Under the pieces are notes generated by a model, which was not told the DNA's origin, did not search any database, and was given only the letters and a program-made list of their open reading frames with translations. The translations under genes were made by a program, and so were the position numbers. Source: Herpetosiphon geysericola (GTDB lineage: Bacteria; Chloroflexota; Chloroflexia; Chloroflexales; Herpetosiphonaceae). Taken from it: a DNA stretch of 64,000 nt. Shown in pieces: positions 15,809-24,533 of this stretch (the first letter of the stretch is position 1; each line of letters starts with the position of its first letter). Where the stretch lies: the NCBI RefSeq assembly GCF_001306135.1, contig NZ_LGKP01000026.1, positions 1-64,000 of the forward strand, read 5' to 3'.

Positions 15809-16912
15809 TTAGCTCTTGAATAGGAGCCGACTATGCTGCTGAATCGCTGCTTGCAGATCGCGGAAAACCGCTACCTTATCAAGTTCGTTGCCCATACTAA
15901 CTAAGGCTTGGGCCGCCTCAGGCCGAACCCCGATAAAGGCCACGACCGCCCCAAGCAAGCTGCTGGCTTGCACAATTCGCTGCAACATCGCTGCGCCAGC
16001 GTAATCAAGCACCGCCACGCCTGTTAAATCCAACAACAAGATTTTGGCGCGATAGCTGCCAACTGCCGCTAAAAGTTGTTGCTGAATATCGTGCAAGCGC
16101 TCCTGATCGAACGTGCCAATCAGCGGCACCAGCAACATTTGTTGATGCAAAGGCAAAATTGGCAAACTCAAGGCCCGAATGGTTGAGCGTTGTTGATCGT
16201 TCTCAGCTAATAATTGGGCTTGTTGCTCGATTAAATGTTGCGAATTTACCAAGTTTTGGCGTAATTCTTGGGTGCTTTCAGCTACACGCTGGCTTAGCTG
16301 ATCGCGCTCGGTTTGCAGCGTCGCAGTCAATTCGAGACTACGTTGTTGGGCAAGATTCATCGCATGGATTGCCTGCTGCGTCGTGCGCGAGCCGACATAG
16401 CCAAGCCCAATGATAATCACGAGTAGCGTGCTGGCCAACCCATAAACTTCAGCGTTTTGGGGCAAGCTTTGGGGGATATCTCTGGTTAATCCTGCGAGTA
16501 GCCCAAGTGCTGCGAAGCTGGCTGCGCTGGCAACCAACAAGCCACGCGGCGAGAGTGTCACAAAGCCAATTAAGATTGGCAACAAAAAGAAAAATGGCGT
16601 AAATGCAACTCGATTGGACAAAACTGGCGCGGCTACCAAGGCAATCAACGTGATTGCAATCAGCAAGCCTGCGCCGCTATTAGCTGAGCCACGGCGGGCC
16701 AGCCCAATTGCCGCTAAGCCTAAAATCCCAAAAGGGCTAACAAGCACAGCGGTTTCACGCCAACCAGCAGCAAAAATGCTCAATAGGCTAATTAAAACAA
16801 CACAGCAAACTAAGAAAAAGGTGATGCCGACGATTGCTTTGCCACGGCGCCGAATATTGGCATCGGCGTGTTTGATCCGGAAAAGCAGGGCGAGTAAAGC
16901 CTTAAGACGCAT
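15809..16912 (-). CDS. Polytopic membrane protein with C-terminal STAS domain
   Basis: The 367-residue product has five or six membrane helices (about residues 25-190), a coiled-coil linker (195-245) and a STAS domain (about 252-365). The STAS region contains LPILPLHQQMLLVPLIGTFD, LLLDLTGVAVLDYAG and AFIGVRPEAAQALV, closely similar to the STAS domains at the ends of the proteins at 12346 and 62434. Unlike those two it lacks a large external sensor domain and HAMP. It lies downstream of the sugar-type binding-protein gene in the same direction. The start at 16912 was chosen over 17008 because the upstream extension covers the intergenic hairpin. Confidence 0.78.
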   Translation of the reverse strand: MRLKALLALLFRIKHADANIRRRGKAIVGITFFLVCCVVLISLLSIFAAGWRETAVLVSPFGILGLAAIGLARRGSANSGAGLLIAITLIALVAAPVLSNRVAFTPFFFLLPILIGFVTLSPRGLLVASAASFAALGLLAGLTRDIPQSLPQNAEVYGLASTLLVIIIGLGYVGSRTTQQAIHAMNLAQQRSLELTATLQTERDQLSQRVAESTQELRQNLVNSQHLIEQQAQLLAENDQQRSTIRALSLPILPLHQQMLLVPLIGTFDQERLHDIQQQLLAAVGSYRAKILLLDLTGVAVLDYAGAAMLQRIVQASSLLGAVVAFIGVRPEAAQALVSMGNELDKVAVFRDLQAAIQQHSRLLFKS

Positions 16913-16967
16913 AGTGCTATGGTATCCAACTAAAATAGCCAGCAAAGAATGATGTTTAACAACCAGA

Positions 16968-17001
16968 AGAATGCACAGAAGATAGAGCTTCTGTGCATTC
17001 T
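16968..17001 (-). terminator. Hairpin between binding-protein and STAS genes
   Basis: A 14-bp perfect stem (16968-16981 with 16988-17001) with a 6-nt loop lies in the 122-base gap between the binding-protein stop and the STAS start. It may act as a partial terminator or 3' stabiliser that keeps the binding protein in excess of the membrane partner. Confidence 0.6.
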
Positions 17002-17034
17002 GGATCATTAATTAGGTTTGCTCGAAGTACGTTG

Positions 17035-18042
17035 TTAGAGTGTATCTTTGGTGATCAATTTCAGCTCGGTGCGAATCCAGCCGCTGAATTTCTCACCTTT
17101 AAGGGCACGATAGCCATAATCCATGCCGATTGCGGCCATCTGAGCACCATATTGTTCAACCGTTGCCAGCATTTTACCATCTTTGATCAACGGCTGCACT
17201 GCTGGAATGTTATCGAAGCCCACGACTTTGACTTTATCAAGCATTCCGGCGGCTTCGAGTGCTTGCACAGCGCCAAAGGCCATCGAATCGTTGGCGGCCA
17301 TAATGCCTTGCAAGTCGGGGTATTTTTTGAGCCAGGCGGCGGTGATGCTTTGGCCTTCGCTGGTTTCCCAGTGGCCACTTTCGGCCCCGACAAGCTTCAG
17401 ACTACCATCGGCAATTGCATCATCGAAGCCCAAACGGCGTTGCACCGCGTTATCGGCCTCGGGATTGCCTTCGAGGATCGCGACCTTGCCGCCAACTCCC
17501 AAGGCTTTGGCTAGAATATCGCCCGACATTTTAGCACCAGCGCGGTTATCGGGGCCAAAAAAGGCCAAATCGATGCCTGCGGCTTTTTTGGTTGCCTCAT
17601 CGAGTGCAACATCGATATTAATTACGACAATCCCAGCTTTGATTGCTTTGGCAACTGGTGCGACCAAGGCCACCGAATCGGCGGGAGCAAGCACGATTAC
17701 AGCATATTTTTCGGTAATGAAACGCTCGAAAGAGGCAATTTGAGTTGCAAAATCGCGCTCGTCGTTAATCCCAGTGGCAGTGAAATCGAAGCGGGTTGCA
17801 TTTTGGCGGGCATATTCTTCAGCGCCAGCCTGCATTTGCTGAAAAAACTCGTTGCTGAGCGACTTCATTACCAAACCAATTTTGGGCTTGGTTGGGGTAG
17901 CGGTGCTTACGGGAGTGGCCTGGCTCGTGCCACAGCCTGCCAACACGCCAAGCGTGGCCAGCCCACCTAAACGTAAAAAATCACGGCGGGAATATCCGAC
18001 GGAGTTTACCAGACCATGTACATTGTTAAGTGGTTTTTCCAT
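17035..18042 (-). CDS. Sugar-type solute-binding lipoprotein
   Basis: The 335-residue product starts at ATG 18042, behind AGAAGGAT. It has an RR-containing signal (SRRDFLRLGGLATLGVLAGC) that combines a Tat-like motif with a lipobox. The mature part is a ribose/galactose-type periplasmic binding protein: KIGLVMKSLSNEFFQQMQAG, then VIVLAPADSVALVAPVAKA, GKVAILEGN, IMAANDSMAFGAVQAL and VVGFDNIPAVQPLI. Such proteins usually deliver sugars to ABC importers, but no permease or ATPase gene is adjacent. The downstream gene encodes a STAS membrane protein. Three inverted repeats lie upstream. Confidence 0.85.
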   Translation of the reverse strand: MEKPLNNVHGLVNSVGYSRRDFLRLGGLATLGVLAGCGTSQATPVSTATPTKPKIGLVMKSLSNEFFQQMQAGAEEYARQNATRFDFTATGINDERDFATQIASFERFITEKYAVIVLAPADSVALVAPVAKAIKAGIVVINIDVALDEATKKAAGIDLAFFGPDNRAGAKMSGDILAKALGVGGKVAILEGNPEADNAVQRRLGFDDAIADGSLKLVGAESGHWETSEGQSITAAWLKKYPDLQGIMAANDSMAFGAVQALEAAGMLDKVKVVGFDNIPAVQPLIKDGKMLATVEQYGAQMAAIGMDYGYRALKGEKFSGWIRTELKLITKDTL

Positions 18043-18104
18043 TGGATGATCCTTCTGCCCATGGAGCATGCAAAACTAGCCTCAGACGAAAAAATTGAAT
18101 TAGC

Positions 18105-18120
18105 TGATCAATCTTGATTA
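18105..18120. promoter_or_regulatory. Inverted repeat upstream of the binding-protein gene
   Basis: TGATCAA TC TTGATTA forms a 7-2-7 dyad with one mismatch, 63 bases before the binding-protein start. It is a candidate operator for the leftward operon. Confidence 0.4.
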
Positions 18121-18206
18121 AATTCGTCATAATTTACGAACAAGTTAACTAGCCTATTTCTACGATAAATAGTAGTAGGTTTTATCCCAGCCTGCTCTAG
18201 GAGTAT

Positions 18207-18224
18207 GCTTAAACCCGTTTAAGC
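18207..18224. promoter_or_regulatory. Perfect palindromic operator candidate
   Basis: GCTTAAACCCGTTTAAGC is a perfect 8-2-8 inverted repeat, 39 bases upstream of the subtilase -35 box and about 165 bases upstream of the binding-protein start. Size and AAAC/GTTT core recall LacI-family operators. No LacI-type gene is in the window. Confidence 0.5.
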
Positions 18225-18262
18225 GCTTTTTAACATATCTGCATAACGGATATTAAAATTTT

Positions 18263-18291
18263 TTGACAAATTCGTTAAGATCATTTAAGAT
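18263..18291 (+). promoter_or_regulatory. Promoter of the subtilase gene
   Basis: TTGACA (18263-18268), a 17-base spacer and TAAGAT (18286-18291) form a near-consensus primary promoter. The predicted leader is about 190 bases. Confidence 0.65.
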
Positions 18292-18486
18292 ATAGCTAAT
18301 CCACTGATATGGAGCTTTACTGGAATGTTAGGGTAATTTGCTGACTGCGTAAGGAGGACGCAACATCAGGATCATCGGCCTCACCGATCCTTCATGACAA
18401 CGATGTGCAATAGGTGTAGGTACAGCCGCTGTTGGTTTGGTACTGCACGATTTTGGTTAAATAACCCACATGTTGAGGAGGCACCC

Positions 18487-19710
18487 TTGAAGCGTCTGTT
18501 TGTTTCGAGCATGTTGATCTTGGCGGTTAGTGCGTTTGCTGGCTCAAATTCATCGTTCGCACAGTCACGTGATGTAGAAAAACCCGTCGACATTGGCGAT
18601 GCTGTAGGTCTCGACCTCAATGCCCCTGCTGTTCCTGGTCAATTCGTCATCAAATTCAAGAATACAACCACCAAAGCGAATCGCACCAATACCTTGAATG
18701 CCTTAGGTGCTGTGCAAATCGATCGCATCGAAGCTCTCGATGCAGAAGTTGTCGAATTTGCTAGCCTCAAGAGCAGCGATAGCTTGGCTTCGCGCACAGC
18801 GCTGGTTGAAAGCTTGCTCAAAAATGACTCCATCGAATACGCCGAACCCAACTTTATCTATGCTTCAACCTATACCCCAAACGACCCAGGTCGTAGCTCA
18901 CAATGGGCTTGGGGTGTAACGCAAGCATACACTGCTTGGGATATTACCCGTGGTAGCAGCAGTGTTGTTGTTGCGGTCGTTGACACTGGGATTCAAAGCA
19001 ATCACCCTGATTTGGATGCCAAAGTCGTCGCTGGTTATGACTACATTGATAATGACTCAACGCCAACTGATGGTAACGGCCACGGCACCCACGTCGCTGG
19101 GACGGTTGCTGCTGAAACCAACAATAGCACCGGCGGCGCAGGCACCTGCCCCAACTGCCGCGTGATGGGCGTGCGCGTCTTGAACAACAGCGGTAGCGGT
19201 ACCTTGGCCGGTGTGGCCAACGGCATCACCTACGCTGCCAACAATGGCGCGAAGGTCATCAACTTGAGCCTTGGTGGCGGCGGTTCGACCGCATTGCAAA
19301 ATGCTGTCAACTACGCTTGGGGCAAAGGTGTATTCTTGGCGTGTGCCGCTGGGAACAGCAACACCTCAAGCACCACCAGCTCGTACCCAGCAGCCTACAC
19401 CAACTGTTTCGCGGTTGCTTCAACCACTTCGACCGATGCTCGCTCATCGTTCTCAAACTATGGTACGTGGGTCGAAGTTGCTGCCCCTGGTTCGAGCATC
19501 TACTCAACTTGGATTGGCAGCGGCTATAACACGATCAGCGGTACCTCAATGGCTACTCCGCACGTTGCTGGTTTGGCAGGCTTGTTGTCATCACAAGGCT
19601 TGAGCAATAGCCAAATCAAGAGCAAAATCTGCTCAAGCTCCGACCAAATCAGCGGGACTGGCTCACGCTGGACCTGTGGCCGGATCAACATCTACAAAGC
19701 TGTTCAATAG
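18487..19710 (+). CDS. Secreted S8 (subtilisin-family) serine protease
   Basis: The 407-residue product starts at TTG 18487, placed by GAGGAG six bases upstream and by the signal peptide that follows (KRLFVSSMLILAVSAFA). Residues 45-120 match an inhibitor-I9-type propeptide (VPGQFVIKFKN to YAEPNFIY). The catalytic domain has all three S8 motifs: VVAVVDTGIQSNHPD (Asp), DGNGHGTHVAGTVA (His) and ISGTSMATPHVAG (Ser), with GVFLACAAGN supplying the oxyanion Asn. Four or more Cys suggest disulfides. It lies alone with its own promoter and terminators and probably degrades extracellular protein, in keeping with a predatory or scavenging lifestyle. Confidence 0.93.
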   Translation: MKRLFVSSMLILAVSAFAGSNSSFAQSRDVEKPVDIGDAVGLDLNAPAVPGQFVIKFKNTTTKANRTNTLNALGAVQIDRIEALDAEVVEFASLKSSDSLASRTALVESLLKNDSIEYAEPNFIYASTYTPNDPGRSSQWAWGVTQAYTAWDITRGSSSVVVAVVDTGIQSNHPDLDAKVVAGYDYIDNDSTPTDGNGHGTHVAGTVAAETNNSTGGAGTCPNCRVMGVRVLNNSGSGTLAGVANGITYAANNGAKVINLSLGGGGSTALQNAVNYAWGKGVFLACAAGNSNTSSTTSSYPAAYTNCFAVASTTSTDARSSFSNYGTWVEVAAPGSSIYSTWIGSGYNTISGTSMATPHVAGLAGLLSSQGLSNSQIKSKICSSSDQISGTGSRWTCGRINIYKAVQ

Positions 19711-19733
19711 TTCTTCTTTCGCCTTGACGGAAT

Positions 19734-19753
19734 AAGCGGTCTGCTGACCGCTT
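19734..19753 (+). terminator. Hairpin after the subtilase gene
   Basis: An 8-bp stem (AAGCGGTC/GACCGCTT) with a TGCT loop begins 23 bases after the stop. No T run follows. Confidence 0.5.
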
Positions 19754-19805
19754 GGTGTGTGGAAATGTTCAAGTGATCCTGAAATCCCTAACTTAAATAT
19801 CAGAT

Positions 19806-19842
19806 CAAAAGCCCATGGGACTAGCTAGACCATGGGCTTTTG
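19806..19842. terminator. Bidirectional intrinsic terminator
   Basis: A 13-bp stem (CAAAAGCCCATGG/CCATGGGCTTTTG) with an 11-nt loop is followed by GTTTT on the plus strand. It separates the subtilase gene from the convergent epimerase gene. Confidence 0.75.
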
Positions 19843-19845
19843 GTT

Positions 19846-20703
19846 TTAGTCATGTGGCTGAAATGGGCGCGGCTCAAAGCCAAAATAACGGCGAAAGGCA
19901 CTTAAATCAGCAATGTTGCCTTGGAGCAAAAGGCTTAATTCAGCCCGATTAATTGGCCCCAAACTTGTTGCTGTGCCAATAGTGGCAAGCAGCTGGCTGA
20001 GCGAGTTTGGCACAAACCATGGCCGTAAGCTACGCCCTTGGCTGGCTGCCAAGCGTTCGAGCAGTTGATAAAAACTCATGCGTTCGCCGCCTGCCTCAAT
20101 CGTACAGTTGGTAATTGATTGCTGTTCAACGCACAATTTAATTGCTTGTACAAGATCGTTGATATGGATTGGTTGCACTTGATAGCGACCATCGCCCAAA
20201 ATTGGGGTAATTGGCAGCCGTGCCAAGCGCCGAAAGAGCTGCATTGAATAGCTGCCTGAGCCATAGACAAAACTTGGCCGCAGCACCACCCACGGAATTG
20301 CCTGCTGACTCAAAGCTTGATCGGCGAGCGCTTTGCTGCGCACAAAGGCTTGCGGAGCCATAACATCTGCGCCCAAGGCACTAATTTGGATAATTTTCTG
20401 TAGTTTGTGCTGAGCTGCTGCTTGAAATAAGGCAATTGGCACATCGGTCTGCACTGCTTGAAAGCTGGCTTGGCGTGTTTCGCGCAAGATTCCCACACAA
20501 TTAATCACAATCTCGTGGTCAGCCAATTGATCGAGCCATTGTGCAGGCTTAAGCCACTCAGCAACCAGATACTTAATCGCTGGATTTGCTTGAATCGGTG
20601 CTGCTCGACGCACCAAGCAGGTTAATTGATGGCCTGCATTGCTCAATTCAGCTGCCACATGGCGGCCAATAAAACCACTTGCTCCGGTCAGGAAAATTCG
20701 CAT
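19846..20703 (-). CDS. NAD(P)-dependent epimerase/dehydratase-like protein
   Basis: The 285-residue product is an atypical short-chain dehydrogenase of the NmrA/complex-I-NDUFA9-like type. It has a Rossmann start IFLTGASGFIGRHVA, then VINCVGILRE, IIQISALGAD and VVLRPSFVYGSGSYS. The Tyr-x3-Lys catalytic pair is not obvious, as expected for this subgroup. The start ATG 20703 has GAGGTG seven bases upstream. It is the last gene of a leftward operon after the DUF2071 gene (8-base gap). A role in quinone, lipid or nucleotide-sugar handling is possible but unproven. Confidence 0.78.
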   Translation of the reverse strand: MRIFLTGASGFIGRHVAAELSNAGHQLTCLVRRAAPIQANPAIKYLVAEWLKPAQWLDQLADHEIVINCVGILRETRQASFQAVQTDVPIALFQAAAQHKLQKIIQISALGADVMAPQAFVRSKALADQALSQQAIPWVVLRPSFVYGSGSYSMQLFRRLARLPITPILGDGRYQVQPIHINDLVQAIKLCVEQQSITNCTIEAGGERMSFYQLLERLAASQGRSLRPWFVPNSLSQLLATIGTATSLGPINRAELSLLLQGNIADLSAFRRYFGFEPRPFQPHD

Positions 20704-20711
20704 TGCACACC

Positions 20712-21446
20712 TCACTGCTCAGCCATAAGCACCTTGCGGCGATAGCCACGCAGCCAACGATAGGCGATTGGCTGAATTTCATAGCAAATTTCTGGCTGCA
20801 CTGGATATTGCTTGAGCAACTGAAATTCAGCCTGTTGCATATGGCGTAAGCTGTGTTGCCATGCAGCTTCATCGCGCTCAATGCTCACAATATTGGCTTC
20901 GCCTGGCTTACTCAGCGCAATCCCCCGCGCCGGATATTTAAGCTGCTTGGCTGCTTGTTCAAGGCTTTCGAAAACTGAATCGCTGGCAAGTTGGGCTGGC
21001 TGTTGGTTATCAATCACGATCTGCGCGTTTGCGGTCGTACTCTTAATCGAAATACTTGTTTGCTTTACAGAACTATTGACAACAATTGGCGTGTAATGAA
21101 AGTTGAAATTGGTTACGCCATTGCCCGCCCATGCCAACAGCCGATTATCACAATCGCTGCGCACAAAATATAGGCCTTGTTGTATACCAAATGGTGTTTT
21201 TAGATTGACATAAATGCGATAGGCTGCATGCCAATAATTAATGCCCACTGCTTGCGGTGCAAACCACGGACGCATATGCGCAACATGGCATATTACGATA
21301 TTCCAAAAACCGTATCCTTGATATTCGGTGGCAGTTAATTCTGCTGGCAAGATGGCGCGAAACTGATCGATCGGCATGCGATAGGTCAAAAGCCAACATT
21401 GGTCAATGTGGCCTTGCATGGTGATTGGGTTATGCAGGAGTGGCAT
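20712..21446 (-). CDS. DUF2071-family protein (acetoacetate-decarboxylase-like fold)
   Basis: The 244-residue product matches DUF2071: an early CWLLTYRMPIDQFRAILPAE, then a Trp/Tyr-rich middle (GYGFWNIVICHVAHMRPWF, YRIYVNLKTPFGIQQGLYF). The family is related to acetoacetate decarboxylase in fold, but its activity is uncharacterised. It sits in the middle of a three-gene operon with 7- and 8-base spacings. Confidence 0.78.
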   Translation of the reverse strand: MPLLHNPITMQGHIDQCWLLTYRMPIDQFRAILPAELTATEYQGYGFWNIVICHVAHMRPWFAPQAVGINYWHAAYRIYVNLKTPFGIQQGLYFVRSDCDNRLLAWAGNGVTNFNFHYTPIVVNSSVKQTSISIKSTTANAQIVIDNQQPAQLASDSVFESLEQAAKQLKYPARGIALSKPGEANIVSIERDEAAWQHSLRHMQQAEFQLLKQYPVQPEICYEIQPIAYRWLRGYRRKVLMAEQ

Positions 21447-21453
21447 AGCAGCC

Positions 21454-21996
21454 TCATTTCGCTAAAAGATGGCGTAAACGATAGAAACAACTAGCGCCTG
21501 TGCCGTTCAGCAGCAGCATCCATAGGAGCCAGGTTTGCCAACGAGCCACTTTAATTACGCTCAGTTGCTCGGCCAACGTGCTGGCCATGCTGATGTTGGC
21601 GATTAATACCAGCAGTAGGTTGCGTTGCTGGGCATAGGCTTGGGTTTTGAGCAGATAATTGAGCAAAGCGCCGATTAATAGGATTGTTTCGCCATAGCTC
21701 ATGCTTACCAAACATGCCTGAATACAGCTATTAATTTTGCCTCTGCTGGCGAATACGAGCGCTGGGCCAAGCACCAACCATCCAGCACCCGCCGAGAGCG
21801 TCAACCAACGAGCCGCCCCACGCCGCGACCATTGCGGCACTGCTTGCTGCAGCGAGCCACCGTAGATCAGCGAGCCACCAACTGCTAAACCAGCATGCTG
21901 CAACCACGCCCGATATGGCCATTGTTGGTCTGGCTGATTATGTTGTTCGGCCAGACTTTGCTTGGGCTGGCGCAATTGTTGAAACAATGTTTGCAT
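21454..21996 (-). CDS. Integral membrane protein, unknown
   Basis: The 180-residue product has about four membrane helices (AWLQHAGLAVGGSLIYGG, WLTLSAGAGWLVLGPALVFA, GETILLIGALLNYLL, and WLLWMLLLNGTGASCFY). No family recognised. The start at ATG 21996 has GAGGTG six bases upstream. It heads the operon that continues into the DUF2071 and epimerase genes. Confidence 0.65.
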   Translation of the reverse strand: MQTLFQQLRQPKQSLAEQHNQPDQQWPYRAWLQHAGLAVGGSLIYGGSLQQAVPQWSRRGAARWLTLSAGAGWLVLGPALVFASRGKINSCIQACLVSMSYGETILLIGALLNYLLKTQAYAQQRNLLLVLIANISMASTLAEQLSVIKVARWQTWLLWMLLLNGTGASCFYRLRHLLAK

Positions 21997-22092
21997 TGAA
22001 TTCACCTCATATCAACTGATGCAGCAAGCATACATCGCCTACGTTACAAGCCCGTTACAGCAAATTATGCTGCCAAAATTGGCGACGCAAAA

Positions 22093-22118
22093 CCCCTCAA
22101 CCGCAGCTGGTCGAGGGG
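22093..22118 (-). terminator. Intrinsic terminator of the dehydrogenase/RraA operon
   Basis: CCCCTC (22093-22098) pairs with GAGGGG (22113-22118), and the stem continues inward after one mismatch. Read leftward it is followed by TTTTGCG. Confidence 0.7.
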
Positions 22119-22159
22119 CAAGCATTAATGATTATTGATTAACTACACCGATAAGGATT

Positions 22160-22783
22160 CTAATCAAGCAAGCCTTGTTGGCGCAAAAGTTCATCAATTT
22201 TAGCCCGATGTGCTTGTTCCCACGTTGCGAGACTTTCGGTTGCATCTTTGGCCGCGCGTGCTTGGGCCTTGGACAAGATTGTTGCTGCTTGCTCAAGCGG
22301 AATAACCACAATGCCTTCTTCGTCGGCAACCACAATATCTCCCGCTCGCACCTGTACTCCACCACAATTGATTGGCTGGTTGAGCGGATGGGCTAGCGCT
22401 TTGATGCCTGGAATTGGCACTACGCCATGGGCAAAAACTGGAAATTGGCGCTCGCGAATTTCAGCGAGATCACGAATAACGCCATCGATAATGAATGCTT
22501 TGATCCCACGTTCTTGAGCAACTGTGCATACATTTCCCCCAGCCACAGCATACTCAACATCAACGCCATCAACAACAATAATCGAGCCTGGCGCTGCGCG
22601 ATAAATCGCTGCATGGAGCATAAGATTATCGCCAGCACTACATTGAACCGTATATGCTGGCCCTGCGACTCGCGGCATACCATGCCATAACGGGCGAATT
22701 CCCAGATCCATGATTTGGTTGCGGCTCAGTGTATCAGCCAAGGTTGTTGGCGAAAGCGCTGCGAATGCAGAATAATCAATCAT
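22160..22783 (-). CDS. RraA-family protein (HMG/CHA aldolase-like or RNase E regulator-like)
   Basis: The 207-residue product carries the RraA/MenG-like fold: LSPTTLADTLSRN at the start, the GGNVCTVAQERGIKAFIIDG block, and DGVIRDLAEI, which holds the Asp and Arg shared with class II pyruvate aldolases (HMG/CHA aldolase). A second conserved region is VRAGDIVVADEEGIVVIP. The start at 22783 has a strong GGAGG. It lies 34 bases downstream of a hydroxyacid dehydrogenase gene. That pairing favours a metabolic, aldolase-type role on hydroxy/keto acids over RNase E control. Confidence 0.82.
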   Translation of the reverse strand: MIDYSAFAALSPTTLADTLSRNQIMDLGIRPLWHGMPRVAGPAYTVQCSAGDNLMLHAAIYRAAPGSIIVVDGVDVEYAVAGGNVCTVAQERGIKAFIIDGVIRDLAEIRERQFPVFAHGVVPIPGIKALAHPLNQPINCGGVQVRAGDIVVADEEGIVVIPLEQAATILSKAQARAAKDATESLATWEQAHRAKIDELLRQQGLLD

Positions 22784-22817
22784 CAAACCTCCATAGAGAA
22801 AACGAATATCATTAAGT

Positions 22818-23777
22818 TTAATTGATTTGACGCAGCGGCGTGCCAGCCAAAAAGGCCTGAATATCGGCAACTGCCTCGCCAAAATACGCCCGATAGTTGC
22901 GCTCGGTGACGTAGCCCAAGTGAGGTGTTGCCAGCACATTGGGCAAGCGGCGCAACGGATGATCGGCAGGCAACGGCTCTTGATCAAAAACATCTAAACC
23001 TGCGCCAGCGATCCAGCCTTGTTCAAGTGCGCTGATTAACGCTGCTTGATCGACAATCGGCCCGCGTGAGGTATTAATCAAATAGGCTGTGCGGCGCATC
23101 TGCTGTAATTCAGCAGCACCGATTAAGCCACGAGTGCGCTCGCTCAGCACAAGGTGAATCGAAACAATATCGCTTGCGGTGAGCAGCTGTGCTTTTGATT
23201 CGGCAGGTTGTACGCCAAGCGCTTGCGCATGCTCCGCGCTGAGATTTTGGCTCCAAGCCAGCACGTTCATGCCAAAGGCTGTGGCAATTTGGGCGACCTT
23301 GCTGCCAAGTTTGCCTAAACCCAACAATCCCAGCGTTTGGCCAGCGAGATCCATGCCAATCGTGTGTTGCCATGGGCCATTGTTGCGAAAGGCCAAATTT
23401 TCGGGCACGATCTGGCGCGCCAAGCCCAAAATGAGCGCCCATGTTATTTCGACTGGTGGTTCTGGGTAAGTGGCTGTGCCACAAACCACAATGCCTTGGG
23501 CCTTGGCTGCTGCCAAATCAATCGACGCATTGCGCATGCCAGTCGTGACTAGCAGCTTAAGTTTTGGCAATTGAGCAAGCAAATCGGCTTTGAACGGTGT
23601 GCGTTCGCGCATAATCACCACAATTTCGCAATCGTCAATTGCCTGCACCAACGCAGCCTGATCGCTAAAGTATTCTGCAAATACCCGAATCTCAACCTGA
23701 TCGGCGATAACTGACCAATCTGCCATCGTTAAAGCGACCTGCTGATAATCGTCAAGGATTGCACATTGAAGTTTCAT
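22818..23777 (-). CDS. D-2-hydroxyacid dehydrogenase (NAD-dependent)
   Basis: The 319-residue product has full D-isomer-specific 2-hydroxyacid dehydrogenase architecture: a split catalytic domain around a Rossmann domain with LGLLGLGKLGSKVA, and catalytic Arg in INTSRGPIVDQ, Glu in DVFDQEPLP and His in ATPHLGY. It would interconvert a 2-keto acid and a D-2-hydroxy acid. The start ATG 23777 has AAGGAG upstream. It is the first gene of a two-gene operon with the RraA-like gene. The exact substrate cannot be read from the sequence. Confidence 0.9.
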   Translation of the reverse strand: MKLQCAILDDYQQVALTMADWSVIADQVEIRVFAEYFSDQAALVQAIDDCEIVVIMRERTPFKADLLAQLPKLKLLVTTGMRNASIDLAAAKAQGIVVCGTATYPEPPVEITWALILGLARQIVPENLAFRNNGPWQHTIGMDLAGQTLGLLGLGKLGSKVAQIATAFGMNVLAWSQNLSAEHAQALGVQPAESKAQLLTASDIVSIHLVLSERTRGLIGAAELQQMRRTAYLINTSRGPIVDQAALISALEQGWIAGAGLDVFDQEPLPADHPLRRLPNVLATPHLGYVTERNYRAYFGEAVADIQAFLAGTPLRQIN

Positions 23778-23966
23778 TCGGTTCGGCTCCTTCGTAAATG
23801 GCTGAATTGCAATGCTACCCAAGCATTGATCACTAGCTCAAGCGTTATTCTACGCCCAAACGAGCTGTTGTTCGTGCTGGCTGCTTCACGTGCCCCACTA
23901 TTCTTTACAAGCAATCGTTGCTGCGCTAGCATGAAAAGGTAACTGAATGTGTGAGGAGGTGCTTGG

Positions 23967-24533
23967 ATGCGACGCTGGATTGTGCGACTTCTGCTAGGAT
24001 TGATCGGTTTGGTTGGCTGTCAAACTGCGCAGCCTGCTGCACCAGCGCCACAGCCTACGCCAACAGCCCCAATCGATACAATTTATTTTTCGGAAACTCC
24101 GTTTAATGCTGCGCATTCGATTGCAGGAATTGCCATTGTTTCATCGCCTGAAGCATTAGATGCGTTGTTAAGCCAAACAACGATCAAAATCCTCTATCTT
24201 GATCAAACAAGTATTGATCGTGTTTCCAATCAAACATTGGCCATGCTGTATCAAAAAAGCGTTATGCTTGCCTCATTTGATACACCATTAAGCATGCTCG
24301 CTAAAAAATCAGGTCATCAGCAAACAATGCCTGATCTCGAACTGAAAGAACCAAGGGCCTATATTTCAGCTCTAGTTCAAATGAAAAATCGTGCTTCGGG
24401 TACTAAGTACGAATATCATGATTTTTCCTATGGCGATTTTACAGAAACCCATCGTTTAATTGAGCTTCAATGGCGAATGAGTCGTTGTAATGTAAAGCTT
24501 GAGTCGCCAGCACAATGTGCTGAATTTCGCTAA
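23967..24533 (+). CDS. Hypothetical lipoprotein
   Basis: The 188-residue product has a lipoprotein signal ending in LVGC (Cys 18) followed by a Pro/Ala linker. The rest is soluble, with no recognised domain: EALDALLSQTTIKILYLDQT suggests a Rossmann-like or receiver-like alternation, but no catalytic motif is clear. GAGGAGG precedes the start. The second half is AT-rich compared with the flanking genes. Confidence 0.65.
   Translation: MRRWIVRLLLGLIGLVGCQTAQPAAPAPQPTPTAPIDTIYFSETPFNAAHSIAGIAIVSSPEALDALLSQTTIKILYLDQTSIDRVSNQTLAMLYQKSVMLASFDTPLSMLAKKSGHQQTMPDLELKEPRAYISALVQMKNRASGTKYEYHDFSYGDFTETHRLIELQWRMSRCNVKLESPAQCAEFR

Larger units (their letters stand above)
18043..18486. other. Regulatory region between the binding-protein gene and the subtilase gene
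   Basis: About 440 bases without a gene, mostly AT-rich. It contains two named inverted repeats, a third TTCGT/ACGAA dyad (18123-18140), a clear rightward promoter and a leader of about 190 bases before the subtilase. The leader has an AAGGAGG (18351-18357) not followed by a start codon and a small stem ATCGG/CCGAT near 18375-18390. Confidence 0.55.

Noticed and set aside
18394-18486. Upstream in-frame ATG as the subtilase start
   Set aside because: It lacks a ribosome site and would place about 30 Cys/Trp-rich residues before the signal peptide; TTG 18487 has GAGGAG at the right distance.
22160-22783. Naming the RraA-like protein as rraA
   Set aside because: The family includes aldolases, and the neighbouring hydroxyacid dehydrogenase favours a metabolic role.
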